Source: Ruminococcus sp. Phil11
Lineage (GTDB): Bacteria > Bacillota > Clostridia > Oscillospirales > Ruminococcaceae
Reading direction: 5' to 3'
Length of the DNA: 64,000 bases
Assembly (NCBI GenBank): GCA_001940925.1
Contig: MSGZ01000024.1
Location: 246,090 to 310,089 of the forward strand
Part shown: positions 25,045 to 32,795 of the stretch, piece by piece
How the letters are laid out: each line of letters opens with the position of its first letter
How positions within the stretch are numbered: the first letter of the stretch is position 1
Program-made: the position numbers and the translations under genes
Notes under the pieces: generated by a model
What the model was told of the DNA's origin: nothing
Database searches by the model: none
What the model saw: the letters and a program-made list of their open reading frames with translations, nothing else

Positions 25045-25866
25045 CTACATGCGATGAAAAGGAGTGCTGACTATGTGCGGTAACGATTGCGGCAACAACA
25101 TCTGGTGGATCATCATTCTGATCCTTCTGTTCTCCTGCTGCGGCAACGGCTGCGGATGCGGCTGCAATAACGGCGGCTGCAACAACGGCTGCGGCTGCTG
25201 ATCTGTCTCCGTTTCGCCCGCTTCTCCCTCCGGAGAGGCGGGCGTTTCCGTTTTCCGGAGCTGTGCGCGCAGCTTGTCCGCAGCCGCGATACAGAGGTCG
25301 GCGCATTTCAGCCGCAGTTCAAATTTCGCCGGATGTTCCGCCAGTGCGCAGGCATCCGCAGGCAGCACACCGGAAACGGTTTGTTCTGCCGCATCGGATG
25401 CAGCCGGAATGCAGAGTGACGGATACATGACACACCACCAGTTTTGCCCTTTTCCGCTGCCGATCTCAATGCGCAGTGCCTGATAGTTACCGGCGGGCAG
25501 TGTGAAATCGCTGTAGGTACGTGCCGGAAATGCTGTCTCCCCGAAGGAGACATGCACGGCATCCGTGCAGCCGGATGCCCAGAGCGTCTGCTCCGCAAGG
25601 GTACGTATCTCCGGCAGGGCTGCGGAGATCAGTGCACAGCCTGTCTCATAATCCGTATCTGCCGGAATCTGCTCCGCCGCATACGCAAGCACCGCATCCC
25701 GGACAAGCAGCTTTTCCGTCTGGTCGGCCGTGCTGTCCGAATCCGCCAGAATATGCAGCCGGATGACGTTCTGTTCCAGCTCCCGCACCGCCGCGGCTGT
25801 TTCATGCACCGAGGCCGCTGCGATCGCCAGAAGCATCCACAGCAGCATTCCGATCGCCTGTTTCAT
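25045..25866 (-). CDS. spoIIR: Stage II sporulation protein R (SpoIIR)
   Basis: This secreted forespore signalling protein triggers processing of pro-SigmaE in the mother cell. The 273-residue protein has an N-terminal signal/anchor (MKQAIGMLLWMLLAIAAA) and the core NVIRLHILADSDS, QTEKLLVRDAVL and GNYQALRIEIG-GKGQNWWCVMYPSLC segments typical of SpoIIR. AGGAGGT lies 8 bp before ATG 25866. The last ~65 residues are a Gln/Pro/Leu-rich extension not usual for the family; it lies exactly opposite the Cys-rich micropeptide gene on the other strand. The true function-bearing part probably ends before it. Confidence 0.9.
   Translation of the reverse strand: MKQAIGMLLWMLLAIAAASVHETAAAVRELEQNVIRLHILADSDSTADQTEKLLVRDAVLAYAAEQIPADTDYETGCALISAALPEIRTLAEQTLWASGCTDAVHVSFGETAFPARTYSDFTLPAGNYQALRIEIGSGKGQNWWCVMYPSLCIPAASDAAEQTVSGVLPADACALAEHPAKFELRLKCADLCIAAADKLRAQLRKTETPASPEGEAGETETDQQPQPLLQPPLLQPHPQPLPQQENRRIRMMIHQMLLPQSLPHIVSTPFHRM
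25073..25201 (+). CDS. Cys/Gly-rich single-helix micropeptide (42 aa)
   Basis: The reading frame starts ATG TGC GGT with AAAAGGAG 8 bp upstream and encodes one membrane helix (IWWIIILILLFS, residues 10-21) followed by a tail of CCGNGCGCGCNNGG type. Eleven cysteines occur in 42 residues. The layout of a short Gly/Cys-rich stretch beside one helix recalls small YjcZ-like sporulation peptides, but the tail is unusual. It is fully antisense to the 3' end of spoIIR. Real coding is supported by the good ribosome binding site and the strongly patterned composition. No promoter was confidently placed. Confidence 0.6.
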   Translation: MCGNDCGNNIWWIIILILLFSCCGNGCGCGCNNGGCNNGCGC

Positions 25867-26006
25867 AGATGTACCTCCTGAATTGTAAGTGATCAGAGTA
25901 TGCGCCGGCGCAGCGGTTTTTATACAGCATCCGGTCTGTTTTTTCGGATTGTCCATTGCATACAGAGCTTTATTTCGGATGTTTGATAATATATTCACAA
26001 TGCCTA

Positions 26007-26035
26007 TTGCAATTTGCGCCGAAATCGTGTATAAT
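26007..26035 (+). promoter_or_regulatory. SigA-type promoter for fba
   Basis: TTGCAA at 26007-26012 and TATAAT at 26030-26035, 17 bp spacing. Confidence 0.75.
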
Positions 26036-26117
26036 GGTATGTGGTGAAATATGCGGCTGCATATCCCGCTGAATGTGCCGGGCATCCGGCAGAAAAGGTT
26101 TTTAGGAGGAATTATCA

Positions 26118-26981
26118 ATGCTGGTATCTGCAAAAGACATGCTGAACAAGGCAAGAGACGGCAAGTATGCTGTCGGTCAGTTCAACATCAACAACCTCGA
26201 ATGGACAAAGGCAATCCTGCTCACCGCGCAGGAGCTGCAGTCTCCTGTTATCCTCGGTGTCTCTGAGGGCGCAGGCAAGTATATGTGCGGCTATACCACT
26301 GTTGTCGGTATGGTCAAGGGCATGATCAACGAGCTGGGCATCACTGTTCCGGTTGCGCTGCACCTCGACCACGGCACCTTTGAGGGCGCAAAGGCCTGCA
26401 TCAATGCCGGCTTCTCGTCCATTATGTTCGACGGCTCCCATTATCCGATCGAGGAGAACATTGCAAAGACCACCGCTCTCGTCAATACCTGCGACGTGCT
26501 CGGCATCTCTCTGGAGGCTGAGGTCGGCGCGATCGGCGGCGAAGAGGACGGCGTCATCGGCAAGGGCGAGTGCGCAAATCCCGATGAGTGCAAGGCTGTT
26601 GCAGATCTCGGCGTGACCATGCTCGCAGCAGGCATCGGCAATATTCACGGCAAGTATCCGGAGAACTGGGAAGGCCTCAGCTTTGAGACCCTCGCAGCAA
26701 TCAAGGAGAAGGTCGGTGATATGCCGCTCGTTCTGCACGGCGGTACCGGTATTCCGGACGATATGATCAAGAAGGCGATTTCCCTCGGCGTTGCGAAGAT
26801 CAACGTCAATACCGAGTGCCAGTGGGCATTCCAGAAGGCTGTCAGAAAGTACATCGAAGAAGGCAAGGATCTGGTCGGCAAGGGCTTTGACCCGCGCAAG
26901 CTGCTCGCTCCGGGCTTCGAGGCGATCAAGGCAACTGTCAAGGAGAAGATGGAGCTCTTCGGTTCCGTCGGCAAAGCCTGA
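26118..26981 (+). CDS. fba: Class II fructose-1,6-bisphosphate aldolase
   Basis: This zinc-dependent aldolase interconverts fructose-1,6-bisphosphate with dihydroxyacetone phosphate and glyceraldehyde-3-phosphate in glycolysis. The 287-residue length is usual for the short class II form. The metal-binding VALHLDHG motif (about residues 77-84), the GSHYP segment, EAEVGAIGG, and HGGTG followed by INVNTE near the C-terminus are all present. AGGAGG precedes ATG 26118. It has its own promoter and is followed immediately by a family B repeat and then a terminator, so it is monocistronic. Codon choice is strongly biased, as for a highly expressed gene. Confidence 0.96.
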   Translation: MLVSAKDMLNKARDGKYAVGQFNINNLEWTKAILLTAQELQSPVILGVSEGAGKYMCGYTTVVGMVKGMINELGITVPVALHLDHGTFEGAKACINAGFSSIMFDGSHYPIEENIAKTTALVNTCDVLGISLEAEVGAIGGEEDGVIGKGECANPDECKAVADLGVTMLAAGIGNIHGKYPENWEGLSFETLAAIKEKVGDMPLVLHGGTGIPDDMIKKAISLGVAKINVNTECQWAFQKAVRKYIEEGKDLVGKGFDPRKLLAPGFEAIKATVKEKMELFGSVGKA

Positions 26982-26984
26982 TTT

Positions 26985-27097
26985 GTATCGCTTCGCGATG
27001 ATCCATAATGGGCTCCGCCAAACATGAAGAAACTTGTTTCTTCATGTTGAACCCTGCCAAAGGGACACTGTCCCTTTGGAATCCCATCATAAATAGC
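26985..27097 (-). repeat. Family B palindromic repeat, reverse copy
   Basis: It contains the GGGACACTGTCCC palindrome (within 27057-27079), a GGGCTCCGCC arm and a TCGCTTCGCGA hairpin, in reverse orientation. An extra perfect inverted repeat, AACATGAAGAAAC / GTTTCTTCATGTT (27021-27049), is inserted in the middle. Confidence 0.75.
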
Positions 27098-27098
27098 A

Positions 27099-27134
27099 AA
27101 AAGGGACGCTGATGAAAAATCGGCGTCCTTTTTT
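27099..27134 (+). terminator. Terminator of fba
   Basis: GGACGCTGAT (27104-27113) pairs with ATCGGCGTCC (27119-27128), followed by TTTTTT. Confidence 0.85.
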
Positions 27135-27260
27135 GAATATTCAGTATTACCCGCGGAAGCTGCCGCTGGGTGAAGTGTTCTTTCAGAAGCCGCTTTCGCG
27201 GCGTGTGCTTAGAATATTGGGCGCGTTTCGCTGCCCGTCCCCGCCGGGAGAGGATGCCAT
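27135..27260 (+). repeat. Family A intergenic repeat, diverged copy 5
   Basis: ATATTCAGTATTACC, CTTTCAGAAGCCGC and GCGGCGTGTGCTTAGAATATTGG match the family A order. The 3' end after 27240 has decayed and lacks the hairpin/TTGAC end. Confidence 0.55.
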
Positions 27261-27367
27261 ACGGCATGAAAACAAAGCAATTCCGTATTATTCGTACAGA
27301 ATGGCAATATGCTCCATGCGAAAGAATATCCGCTTTGTGTGCAGGGTTTCTTTTTTCTGTATTTCTC

Positions 27368-27396
27368 TTGACATTTACCCTTAAATATGTTATAAT
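27368..27396 (+). promoter_or_regulatory. SigA-type promoter of the queuosine operon
   Basis: TTGACA at 27368-27373 and TATAAT at 27391-27396, 17 bp spacing. The expected start is ~15 bases before the riboswitch. Confidence 0.85.
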
Positions 27397-27418
27397 AACG
27401 GCGGTGTGAAAATACACC

Positions 27419-27460
27419 CGACAGTTCGTTTGCGCCATCCTGTCGTAAAACAAAACCAGG
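27419..27460 (+). promoter_or_regulatory. preQ1-I-like riboswitch
   Basis: Stem CGACAG (27419-27424) / CTGTCG (27440-27445) encloses a 15-nt loop beginning TTCG and is followed by the A-rich tail TAAAACAAAACCAGG. This is the small H-type pseudoknot layout of class I preQ1 riboswitches, with the A-rich tail filling the stem groove. It is directly upstream of queD and followed by a terminator, so ligand binding would shut off the operon. Assignment is by pattern and gene context. Confidence 0.7.
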
Positions 27461-27477
27461 GCAGTAGAGAGGTTTGT

Positions 27478-27518
27478 ATGCTCCTGTCCGTACTGCGGAC
27501 AGGAGCATCTTTGTTTTT
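27478..27518 (+). terminator. Expression-platform terminator before queD
   Basis: ATGCTCCTGTCCG pairs perfectly with CGGACAGGAGCAT (13 bp, TACTG loop), followed by CTTTGTTTTT. It lies only 12 bases before the queD start codon. Confidence 0.9.
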
Positions 27519-27529
27519 GAGGTGATCGC

Positions 27530-27949
27530 TTGTATATTCTGAAAACCGCCGCAAGCTTCGACAGTGCGCATTTCCTTGCGGGCTATCACGGAAAATGTGC
27601 GAATCTGCACGGGCATCATTGGGTCATTGAGGCCGAGGCCGGACAGGATACCTTGCAGACTGAAGGCGAAAAACGCGGCATGGTCATTGATTTCAGCGAT
27701 CTGAAAAAAGCTGTGCGTTCGCTTGCAGATTCCTTCGATCATGCGCTGATTTATGAATCCGGTTCGCTGAAATCTGCGACGCTTGCGGCTTTGCAGGACG
27801 AAGGCTTCCGGATGATCGAAGTCCCGTACCGCCCGACTGCGGAGAACTTCGCAAGGGCTTTTTACGCGGCACTTTCCGCGGACGGTCTGCCTGTTCTGCG
27901 CGTGACGGTCTACGAAACGCCGGACAACAGTGCTTGCTATGAGGTGTAA
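27530..27949 (+). CDS. queD: 6-carboxytetrahydropterin synthase
   Basis: This enzyme converts 7,8-dihydroneopterin triphosphate to 6-carboxy-5,6,7,8-tetrahydropterin, the first dedicated step to queuosine. The 139-residue T-fold protein has the zinc His residues in FDSAHFL and LHGHHW, and the catalytic Cys in YHGKCANLHG. It starts at TTG 27530 with GAGGTG six bases upstream. queE follows after one base. The gene opens an operon that also holds folE, which makes its substrate. Confidence 0.93.
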   Translation: MYILKTAASFDSAHFLAGYHGKCANLHGHHWVIEAEAGQDTLQTEGEKRGMVIDFSDLKKAVRSLADSFDHALIYESGSLKSATLAALQDEGFRMIEVPYRPTAENFARAFYAALSADGLPVLRVTVYETPDNSACYEV

Positions 27950-27950
27950 C

Positions 27951-28616
27951 ATGGAGCAGACATACAAGCTGGCAGAGCATTTTGTCAGCATCAACGGTGA
28001 GGGGCAGTGCGCCGGAGAGCTTGCACTGTTCCTGCGGTTTGCGGGCTGCAATCTCCGCTGTGACTGGTGCGATACTGCATGGGCCTGCGGCAAGGACGCG
28101 CCGCATGAGGCTGTCACGCTGCAGGAGCTCACGAAGATCGCAGCAGATGCGGTCGGCTGCGGTGTGCGGAATGTCACACTGACCGGCGGTGAGCCGCTTC
28201 TGCAGGAAAATATCCGTGCGGTCATGGAGCAGCTCTGCGGCATGGGCCTGCGCGTCGAGGTCGAGACGAACGGCGCGGTGCCGCTGGAACCGTTCATCGG
28301 CTGCGGTGCGGTGTTCACTATGGACTATAAGCTGCCGTCCAGTAACATGGAACGCTTTATGCATACGGAGAATTTTGCGCTGCTGCATCCGCAGGATACG
28401 GTCAAATTCGTCTGCGGCTCCCGTGCGGATGTGTTCCGCGCAAAGGAAATTGCGGCGCAGTACAAGCCGCAGTGCCCGCTGTATCTGAGCCCGGTGTTCG
28501 GACGCATTGACTCCGCGGAGATTGTGGAGATCATGAAGGCAGAGCACATGGGCAGTTTCCGGCTGCAGTTACAGCTTCACAAGTTTATCTGGGATCCGAT
28601 GGCGAGAGGCGTATAA
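27951..28616 (+). CDS. queE: 7-carboxy-7-deazaguanine synthase (radical SAM)
   Basis: This radical-SAM enzyme contracts the pterin ring of the QueD product to 7-carboxy-7-deazaguanine. The 221-residue protein has the cluster motif CNLRCDWC (CX3CX2C) near residues 33-40, preceded by GEGQCAG, and LTGGEPLLQ for SAM binding. ATG 27951 is chosen over an upstream TTG because GAGGTG lies just before it and it abuts the queD stop. It is the second gene of the queuosine operon. Confidence 0.93.
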   Translation: MEQTYKLAEHFVSINGEGQCAGELALFLRFAGCNLRCDWCDTAWACGKDAPHEAVTLQELTKIAADAVGCGVRNVTLTGGEPLLQENIRAVMEQLCGMGLRVEVETNGAVPLEPFIGCGAVFTMDYKLPSSNMERFMHTENFALLHPQDTVKFVCGSRADVFRAKEIAAQYKPQCPLYLSPVFGRIDSAEIVEIMKAEHMGSFRLQLQLHKFIWDPMARGV

Positions 28617-28633
28617 GCGGGGAGAAATCTGAA

Positions 28634-29017
28634 ATGGAGTTTGTCTATTATAATCCGACGGATGAATCGCGAAGCTGCGTTGTCCGGACAATGACCGGAC
28701 TGACCGGAAAACCGTATGAAACGGTCAAAAAAGAACTGACAGAACTTGCCGCGGAAATGGGATATCCGGATTACAATGAAGCGGCAGTATTTGAAAAGTA
28801 TATGGCAGCGCACCGCATATTCCGCTGCATGGATGACTGCGGGATGCAGGTGAAGGAGCTTGATCTGAACAGCGGTACATTCTGTGTGTTCGGCACAAAC
28901 CGCGCGGACTATTATCATCTGTTCCCGGTGATCGACGGTGTCATTTTTGACCGCCGGGATGACAGCCGGGAACTTTATGTGCTGGCTGTTTACAAAAAAG
29001 AGAACCATGTCATTTGA
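28634..29017 (+). CDS. Papain-like (C39-type fold) protein in the queuosine operon
   Basis: The 127-residue cytosolic protein has a candidate Cys-His-Asp arrangement: Cys15 in SRSCVVRTMTGLTG at the start of a helix, and a late HLFPVIDGVIFDRRDD stretch. The latter resembles the HxxxxxDGxxxD strand pair of papain-like and C39-like peptidases and related inactive domains. It lies between queE and folE with 17 and 9 bp spacing, so it is co-transcribed with queuosine genes, where no such protein is a standard member. The substrate is unknown; peptidase activity is inference only. Confidence 0.7.
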   Translation: MEFVYYNPTDESRSCVVRTMTGLTGKPYETVKKELTELAAEMGYPDYNEAAVFEKYMAAHRIFRCMDDCGMQVKELDLNSGTFCVFGTNRADYYHLFPVIDGVIFDRRDDSRELYVLAVYKKENHVI

Positions 29018-29026
29018 GGTGAAAGC

Positions 29027-29596
29027 ATGATCGACCAAAAGGCAATCGAAGAACATATCCGCGGCATTCTGATCGCGCTCGGCGAGAACCCCGACAGAGA
29101 GGGTCTGCTCGAAACACCGGAACGCGTGGCGAGAATGTATGCAGAGGTGTTCGACGGCATCAACTATACGAATCACGAGATCGCCGGGATGTTCGGCAAG
29201 ACCTTTGAGGCACCCGCGAACGCGGGCCCCGTCGTCGTGCGCGATATCGAGGTGTTCTCCTACTGCGAGCATCACCTTGCGCTGATGTACGATATGAAGA
29301 TCAATGTCGCCTATGTGCCGCAGGGCAAGGTCATCGGACTTTCCAAGATCGCGCGTATCTGCGATATGGCAGCCAAGCGGCTGCAGCTTCAGGAGCGGCT
29401 CGGCTCTGATATCGCGGAGATCATGATGGACGCCGCCGGGACACCGGATGTCGGCGTCGTGATCGCGGGAACGCATAGCTGCATGACCGCACGCGGTATC
29501 CGCAATGCCTCTGCGAGGACAGTCACGCAGACCTTCTGCGGACGGTTCGGCGAGGAATGGAACCTGCAGCGGCTGATTACAGAGGGGGTCAAATAA
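29027..29596 (+). CDS. folE: GTP cyclohydrolase I
   Basis: This enzyme converts GTP to dihydroneopterin triphosphate, the substrate of QueD as well as the folate precursor. The 189-residue enzyme has the zinc ligands in SYCEHHLAL and THSCM, the GLSKIARI motif, and the [12 protein letters not shown]-terminal block. Its position within the que operon suggests it is dedicated to queuosine or shared with folate. Its stop codon overlaps the queC start by one base (TAATG). Confidence 0.95.
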   Translation: MIDQKAIEEHIRGILIALGENPDREGLLETPERVARMYAEVFDGINYTNHEIAGMFGKTFEAPANAGPVVVRDIEVFSYCEHHLALMYDMKINVAYVPQGKVIGLSKIARICDMAAKRLQLQERLGSDIAEIMMDAAGTPDVGVVIAGTHSCMTARGIRNASARTVTQTFCGRFGEEWNLQRLITEGVK

Positions 29597-30273
29597 TGAA
29601 AGCACTGGTGTTATTCAGCGGCGGTCTGGACAGCACGACCTGTCTGGCACTCGCTGTTGAAAAGTACGGTGCAGACGAGGTGCTTGCACTGTCGGTCAGC
29701 TACGGCCAGAAGCATACCAAGGAGATCGAAGCGGCAAAAGCGGTTGCGCAGTATTACGGTGTGAAGCTGCAAACGCTCGATCTTACTGCGATTTTTGCGG
29801 ATTCAGACTGCTCGCTTCTGCATGGCAGTTCACAGGAGATTCCGAAGGAGAGCTATGCGGAGCAGCTTACTGAAACGAACGGCAAACCGGTTTCGACCTA
29901 TGTGCCGTTCCGGAACGGGCTGTTCCTGTCCTCTGCGGCGAGCATTGCGCTTTCGCACGGCTGTGAGGTGATCCTCTACGGGGCACATGCCGACGACGCT
30001 GCGGGCAATGCGTACCCTGACTGCTCGCAGGATTTCAATGACGCGATCAACCGCGCGATCTATCTCGGCAGCGGGCAGCAGCTCCGCGTCGAGGCTCCGT
30101 TCGTCGGGAGAACCAAAGCGGATGTTGTTGCGGAGGGTCTGCGCCTGCATGCGCCGTATCATTTGACATGGAGCTGCTATGAGGGCGGCGAAAAGCCCTG
30201 CGGTCTCTGCGGGACCTGCCGCGACCGCGCCGCTGCCTTTGCTGCGAACGGTGTGGCTGATCCGGCCTTATAA
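29596..30273 (+). CDS. queC: 7-cyano-7-deazaguanine synthase
   Basis: This ATP-dependent enzyme converts 7-carboxy-7-deazaguanine to preQ0. The 225-residue protein has the PP-loop FSGGLDSTT (residues 7-15) and the C-terminal zinc site (CYEG, then CGLCGTC). The HADDAAGNAYPDC stretch is family-typical. ATG 29596 overlaps the folE stop. queF and tgt, the next steps, are not in this window. It is the last gene of the operon; no terminator is obvious before the thiamine promoter. Confidence 0.95.
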   Translation: MKALVLFSGGLDSTTCLALAVEKYGADEVLALSVSYGQKHTKEIEAAKAVAQYYGVKLQTLDLTAIFADSDCSLLHGSSQEIPKESYAEQLTETNGKPVSTYVPFRNGLFLSSAASIALSHGCEVILYGAHADDAAGNAYPDCSQDFNDAINRAIYLGSGQQLRVEAPFVGRTKADVVAEGLRLHAPYHLTWSCYEGGEKPCGLCGTCRDRAAAFAANGVADPAL

Positions 30274-30353
30274 GGTTTCGCCGGCGGATTCGGAACGGAG
30301 ACGCCGTCAACAAGCCGCTGCTGACAATATTTCGTCGGAAATAAAAGAAATGC

Positions 30354-30382
30354 TTGACAAATGTCCCGAAATATGATACAAT
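30354..30382 (+). promoter_or_regulatory. SigA-type promoter of the thiamine operon
   Basis: TTGACA at 30354-30359 and TACAAT at 30377-30382, 17 bp apart, 14 bases before the TPP riboswitch. Confidence 0.8.
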
Positions 30383-30396
30383 ACCGTTTGGAATAC

Positions 30397-30483
30397 AGGG
30401 GAGCTTTCAGAAAGGCTGAGAGGGAGCTGTGCGCTCCGACCCTTTTTACCTGTCAGGATAATGCCTGCGTAGGAAGTATCCCC
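30397..30483 (+). promoter_or_regulatory. TPP riboswitch (THI element)
   Basis: The conserved words are in order: GGGGAGC, CTGAGAGGGAGC, CCGACCCTTTTTACCTG, GGATAATGCCTGCGTAGGAA and closing CCCC. Thiamine pyrophosphate binding would favour the terminator at 30499. Confidence 0.95.
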
Positions 30484-30498
30484 GCATACGGTTCACAG

Positions 30499-30530
30499 CG
30501 GAGCTTCCTTGCGGAGGCTCCGTTTTTTTG
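30499..30530 (+). terminator. Riboswitch expression-platform terminator before thiC
   Basis: CGGAGC pairs with GCTCCG around an internal TCC/GGA pairing, followed by TTTTTTT. The ribosome binding site AGGAGG follows at once. Confidence 0.9.
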
Positions 30531-30542
30531 AGGAGGAACAGT

Positions 30543-31856
30543 ATGCAGCAATACGCAACACAAATGGATGCCGCGAAGCGCGGCATCATTACCCCGCAGA
30601 TGCAGACCGTCGCGGAGAAAGAAGGCGTTTCTGCCGAAATCATCCGGCAGCATGTCGCGGAGGGTACCGTCGCGATTCCAGCGAATATCCGCCACACTTC
30701 GCTCTCTGCCGAGGGCATCGGTATGGGACTGAAAACCAAGATCAATGTCAATCTCGGGATTTCCGGCGACGCGAAAAACTATGACCTTGAAATGGAAAAA
30801 GTCGATCTTGCTCTGAAATTCGGTGCGGAAGCGATCATGGATCTCAGCAATTACGGCAAGACCAATACCTTCCGCAGGGCACTCGTTGAGAAGTCGCCTG
30901 CGATGATCGGTACGGTGCCGATGTATGACGCGATCGGCTATCTCGAAAAAGACCTGCTCGAAATTTCAGCGCAGGACTTCCTGCGGGTCGTTCGTGCACA
31001 TGCTGAGGAAGGCGTCGATTTCATGACGATCCACGCCGGCATCAACCGCCGCGCCGTCGAAGCGTTCATGCGCGAGGGCAGAAAAATGAACATCGTTTCC
31101 CGCGGCGGCTCGCTGCTGTTCGCATGGATGATGATGACCGGCAACGAGAACCCGTTTTATGAGTATTACGACGATGTGCTCGCGATCCTGCGCGAGTTCG
31201 ACGTCACGATCAGCCTCGGTGATGCGCTGCGTCCGGGCTGCATTGATGACAGCACCGATGCCGGACAAATCTCCGAGCTGATCGAACTCGGAAACCTGAC
31301 AAAGCGTGCATGGGAGCATGATGTGCAGGTCATGGTCGAGGGCCCCGGCCACATGGCAATGGACGAGATCGCCGCGAACATGAAGCTGCAGAAACGCATC
31401 TGCCACAATGCGCCGTTCTATGTGCTCGGCCCGCTTGTGACCGATATTGCACCGGGCTATGACCATATCACCTCGGCGATCGGCGGCGCGATCGCAGCGG
31501 CAAACGGCGCGGACTTCCTCTGCTATGTCACGCCTGCGGAGCATCTCCGGCTGCCTGATCTTTCCGATGTCAAGGAAGGCATCGTCGCAAGCAAAATCGC
31601 TGCACATGCTGCGGATATCGCAAAGGGTATCCCGCACGCACGCGATATCGACAACAAAATGGCAGAGGCGCGGCATAAGGTGGACTGGGACGAAATGTTC
31701 CGGTATGCGATCGACCCCGAAAAGGCAAAGGCGTATTTTGAGAGCACGCCGCCTGCCGACCGGCATACCTGCTCCATGTGCGGCAAGATGTGCGCCGTCC
31801 GCACGACCAACCTGATCCTGGAAGGCAAAACCGTCGAGTTCTGCACGGAGAAATAA
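30543..31856 (+). CDS. thiC: Phosphomethylpyrimidine synthase
   Basis: This non-canonical radical-SAM enzyme rearranges aminoimidazole ribotide to hydroxymethylpyrimidine phosphate for thiamine. The 437-residue short clostridial form begins with [14 protein letters not shown]. It has NLGISGD near residue 75, the MTIHAG and LGDALRPG active-site stretches, and the C-terminal cluster motif CSMCGKMC. As read here the cysteine spacing is CX2CX3C. AGGAGG gives 6 bp spacing to ATG 30543. It is the first gene after the TPP riboswitch. Confidence 0.96.
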   Translation: MQQYATQMDAAKRGIITPQMQTVAEKEGVSAEIIRQHVAEGTVAIPANIRHTSLSAEGIGMGLKTKINVNLGISGDAKNYDLEMEKVDLALKFGAEAIMDLSNYGKTNTFRRALVEKSPAMIGTVPMYDAIGYLEKDLLEISAQDFLRVVRAHAEEGVDFMTIHAGINRRAVEAFMREGRKMNIVSRGGSLLFAWMMMTGNENPFYEYYDDVLAILREFDVTISLGDALRPGCIDDSTDAGQISELIELGNLTKRAWEHDVQVMVEGPGHMAMDEIAANMKLQKRICHNAPFYVLGPLVTDIAPGYDHITSAIGGAIAAANGADFLCYVTPAEHLRLPDLSDVKEGIVASKIAAHAADIAKGIPHARDIDNKMAEARHKVDWDEMFRYAIDPEKAKAYFESTPPADRHTCSMCGKMCAVRTTNLILEGKTVEFCTEK

Positions 31857-31861
31857 GCGGT

Positions 31862-32020
31862 GTCTCCGACGGATCTGTCATGAGGGCCCTGCCCTCAAAT
31901 TCCCGCTGGGGGCGTACCCCCAGACCCCATTATTGCAGCATGATGGGATTCCAAAGGGACAGTGTCCCTTTGGTCAGGTTTGGGCTGAAAGCCCATTTCA
32001 AATCATCGCGCAGCGATACA
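31862..32020 (+). repeat. Family B repeat and paired hairpins after thiC
   Basis: A GAGGGC/GCCCTC hairpin and a CTGGGGG/CCCCCAG hairpin are followed by the family B core with GGGACAGTGTCCC (31955-31967), GGGCTGAAAGCCC and a TCGCGCAGCGA hairpin. The remaining ~180 bases to thiW hold no gene; ATTGCCATGGGGAGC / GCCATGGCGGGC are imperfect repeats. Confidence 0.7.
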
Positions 32021-32198
32021 TCTATTGCCATGGGGAGCGCCATGGCGGGCTGGAGAATCAGCCTGAAAGCGAGGGAATCCGTGTTTCGGAGTGAGAGGGT
32101 GCAATCGAGCACCGACCGCAGTACAGCATCACTGTCTGCGGCCGCTTTTCACGACGCTGCGGACTGCTGATAAATCATTTTACGCAGGAGGATTTCCT

Positions 32199-32744
32199 AT
32201 GAAACAGATCACACTCAAAAAGCTCGTTATGACCGCGCTGCTGGCGGCACTCGCCGTCGTCTGCTCACCGCTGTCGATCCCGGTCGGCATCTCCAAATGC
32301 TTCCCGGCGCAGCATTTCGTCAACATCATCGGCGGCGTCTTTCTCGGGCCGTGGTACGCAATGGCGGCGGCCTTTGTCACAAGTCTGTGCCGCGTCCTGA
32401 TGGGCACCGGAACAGTCATGGCATTTCCCGGCAGCATGATCGGCGCATTTTTGTCCGGTATGCTGTTCCGGAAGCTGAAAAAGCTCCCCTTCGCATACGC
32501 AGGAGAGCTGTTCGGCACGGCGGTCATCGGCGGCATGATCGCATTTGTCCTTGCGACGCAGTTCATGGGCAAGGAGGCCGCGCTGTTTACCTATGTGCCG
32601 CCGTTTTTCCTCAGCAGCCTGAGCGGCACGATCCTTGCGGCGATCCTGATCCCCGCGCTGAAAAAAGCAGGCGTTGACCGCTTTTTCACGGAGAATACAA
32701 AGCCCGTTCAGAAGGCCGCAGACGATACCCTTGCAAAGGAGTGA
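32199..32744 (+). CDS. thiW: ThiW, ECF-type thiazole transporter S component
   Basis: This is predicted to be the substrate-binding membrane component that imports the thiazole moiety of thiamine. The 181-residue protein has five to six hydrophobic helices and the ThiW-type segments VGISKCFPAQHFVNIIGGVFLGP-like and AFPGSMIGAFLSG. The thiM kinase follows immediately and uses the imported thiazole. CAGGAGG precedes ATG 32199. The energising ECF module would be encoded elsewhere. The 342 bp gap from thiC contains repeats, so internal termination or a second promoter is possible. Confidence 0.9.
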   Translation: MKQITLKKLVMTALLAALAVVCSPLSIPVGISKCFPAQHFVNIIGGVFLGPWYAMAAAFVTSLCRVLMGTGTVMAFPGSMIGAFLSGMLFRKLKKLPFAYAGELFGTAVIGGMIAFVLATQFMGKEAALFTYVPPFFLSSLSGTILAAILIPALKKAGVDRFFTENTKPVQKAADDTLAKE

Positions 32745-32795
32745 CCCCGCACGGACAGCAGCATTTTATCTGAGATCAGGCAGCAAAAACCGCGT

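Noticed and set aside
25867..26000. SigF/SigG promoter for spoIIR
   Set aside because: Some GTATG- and GCATAC-like words are present, but none has both elements at the right spacing.
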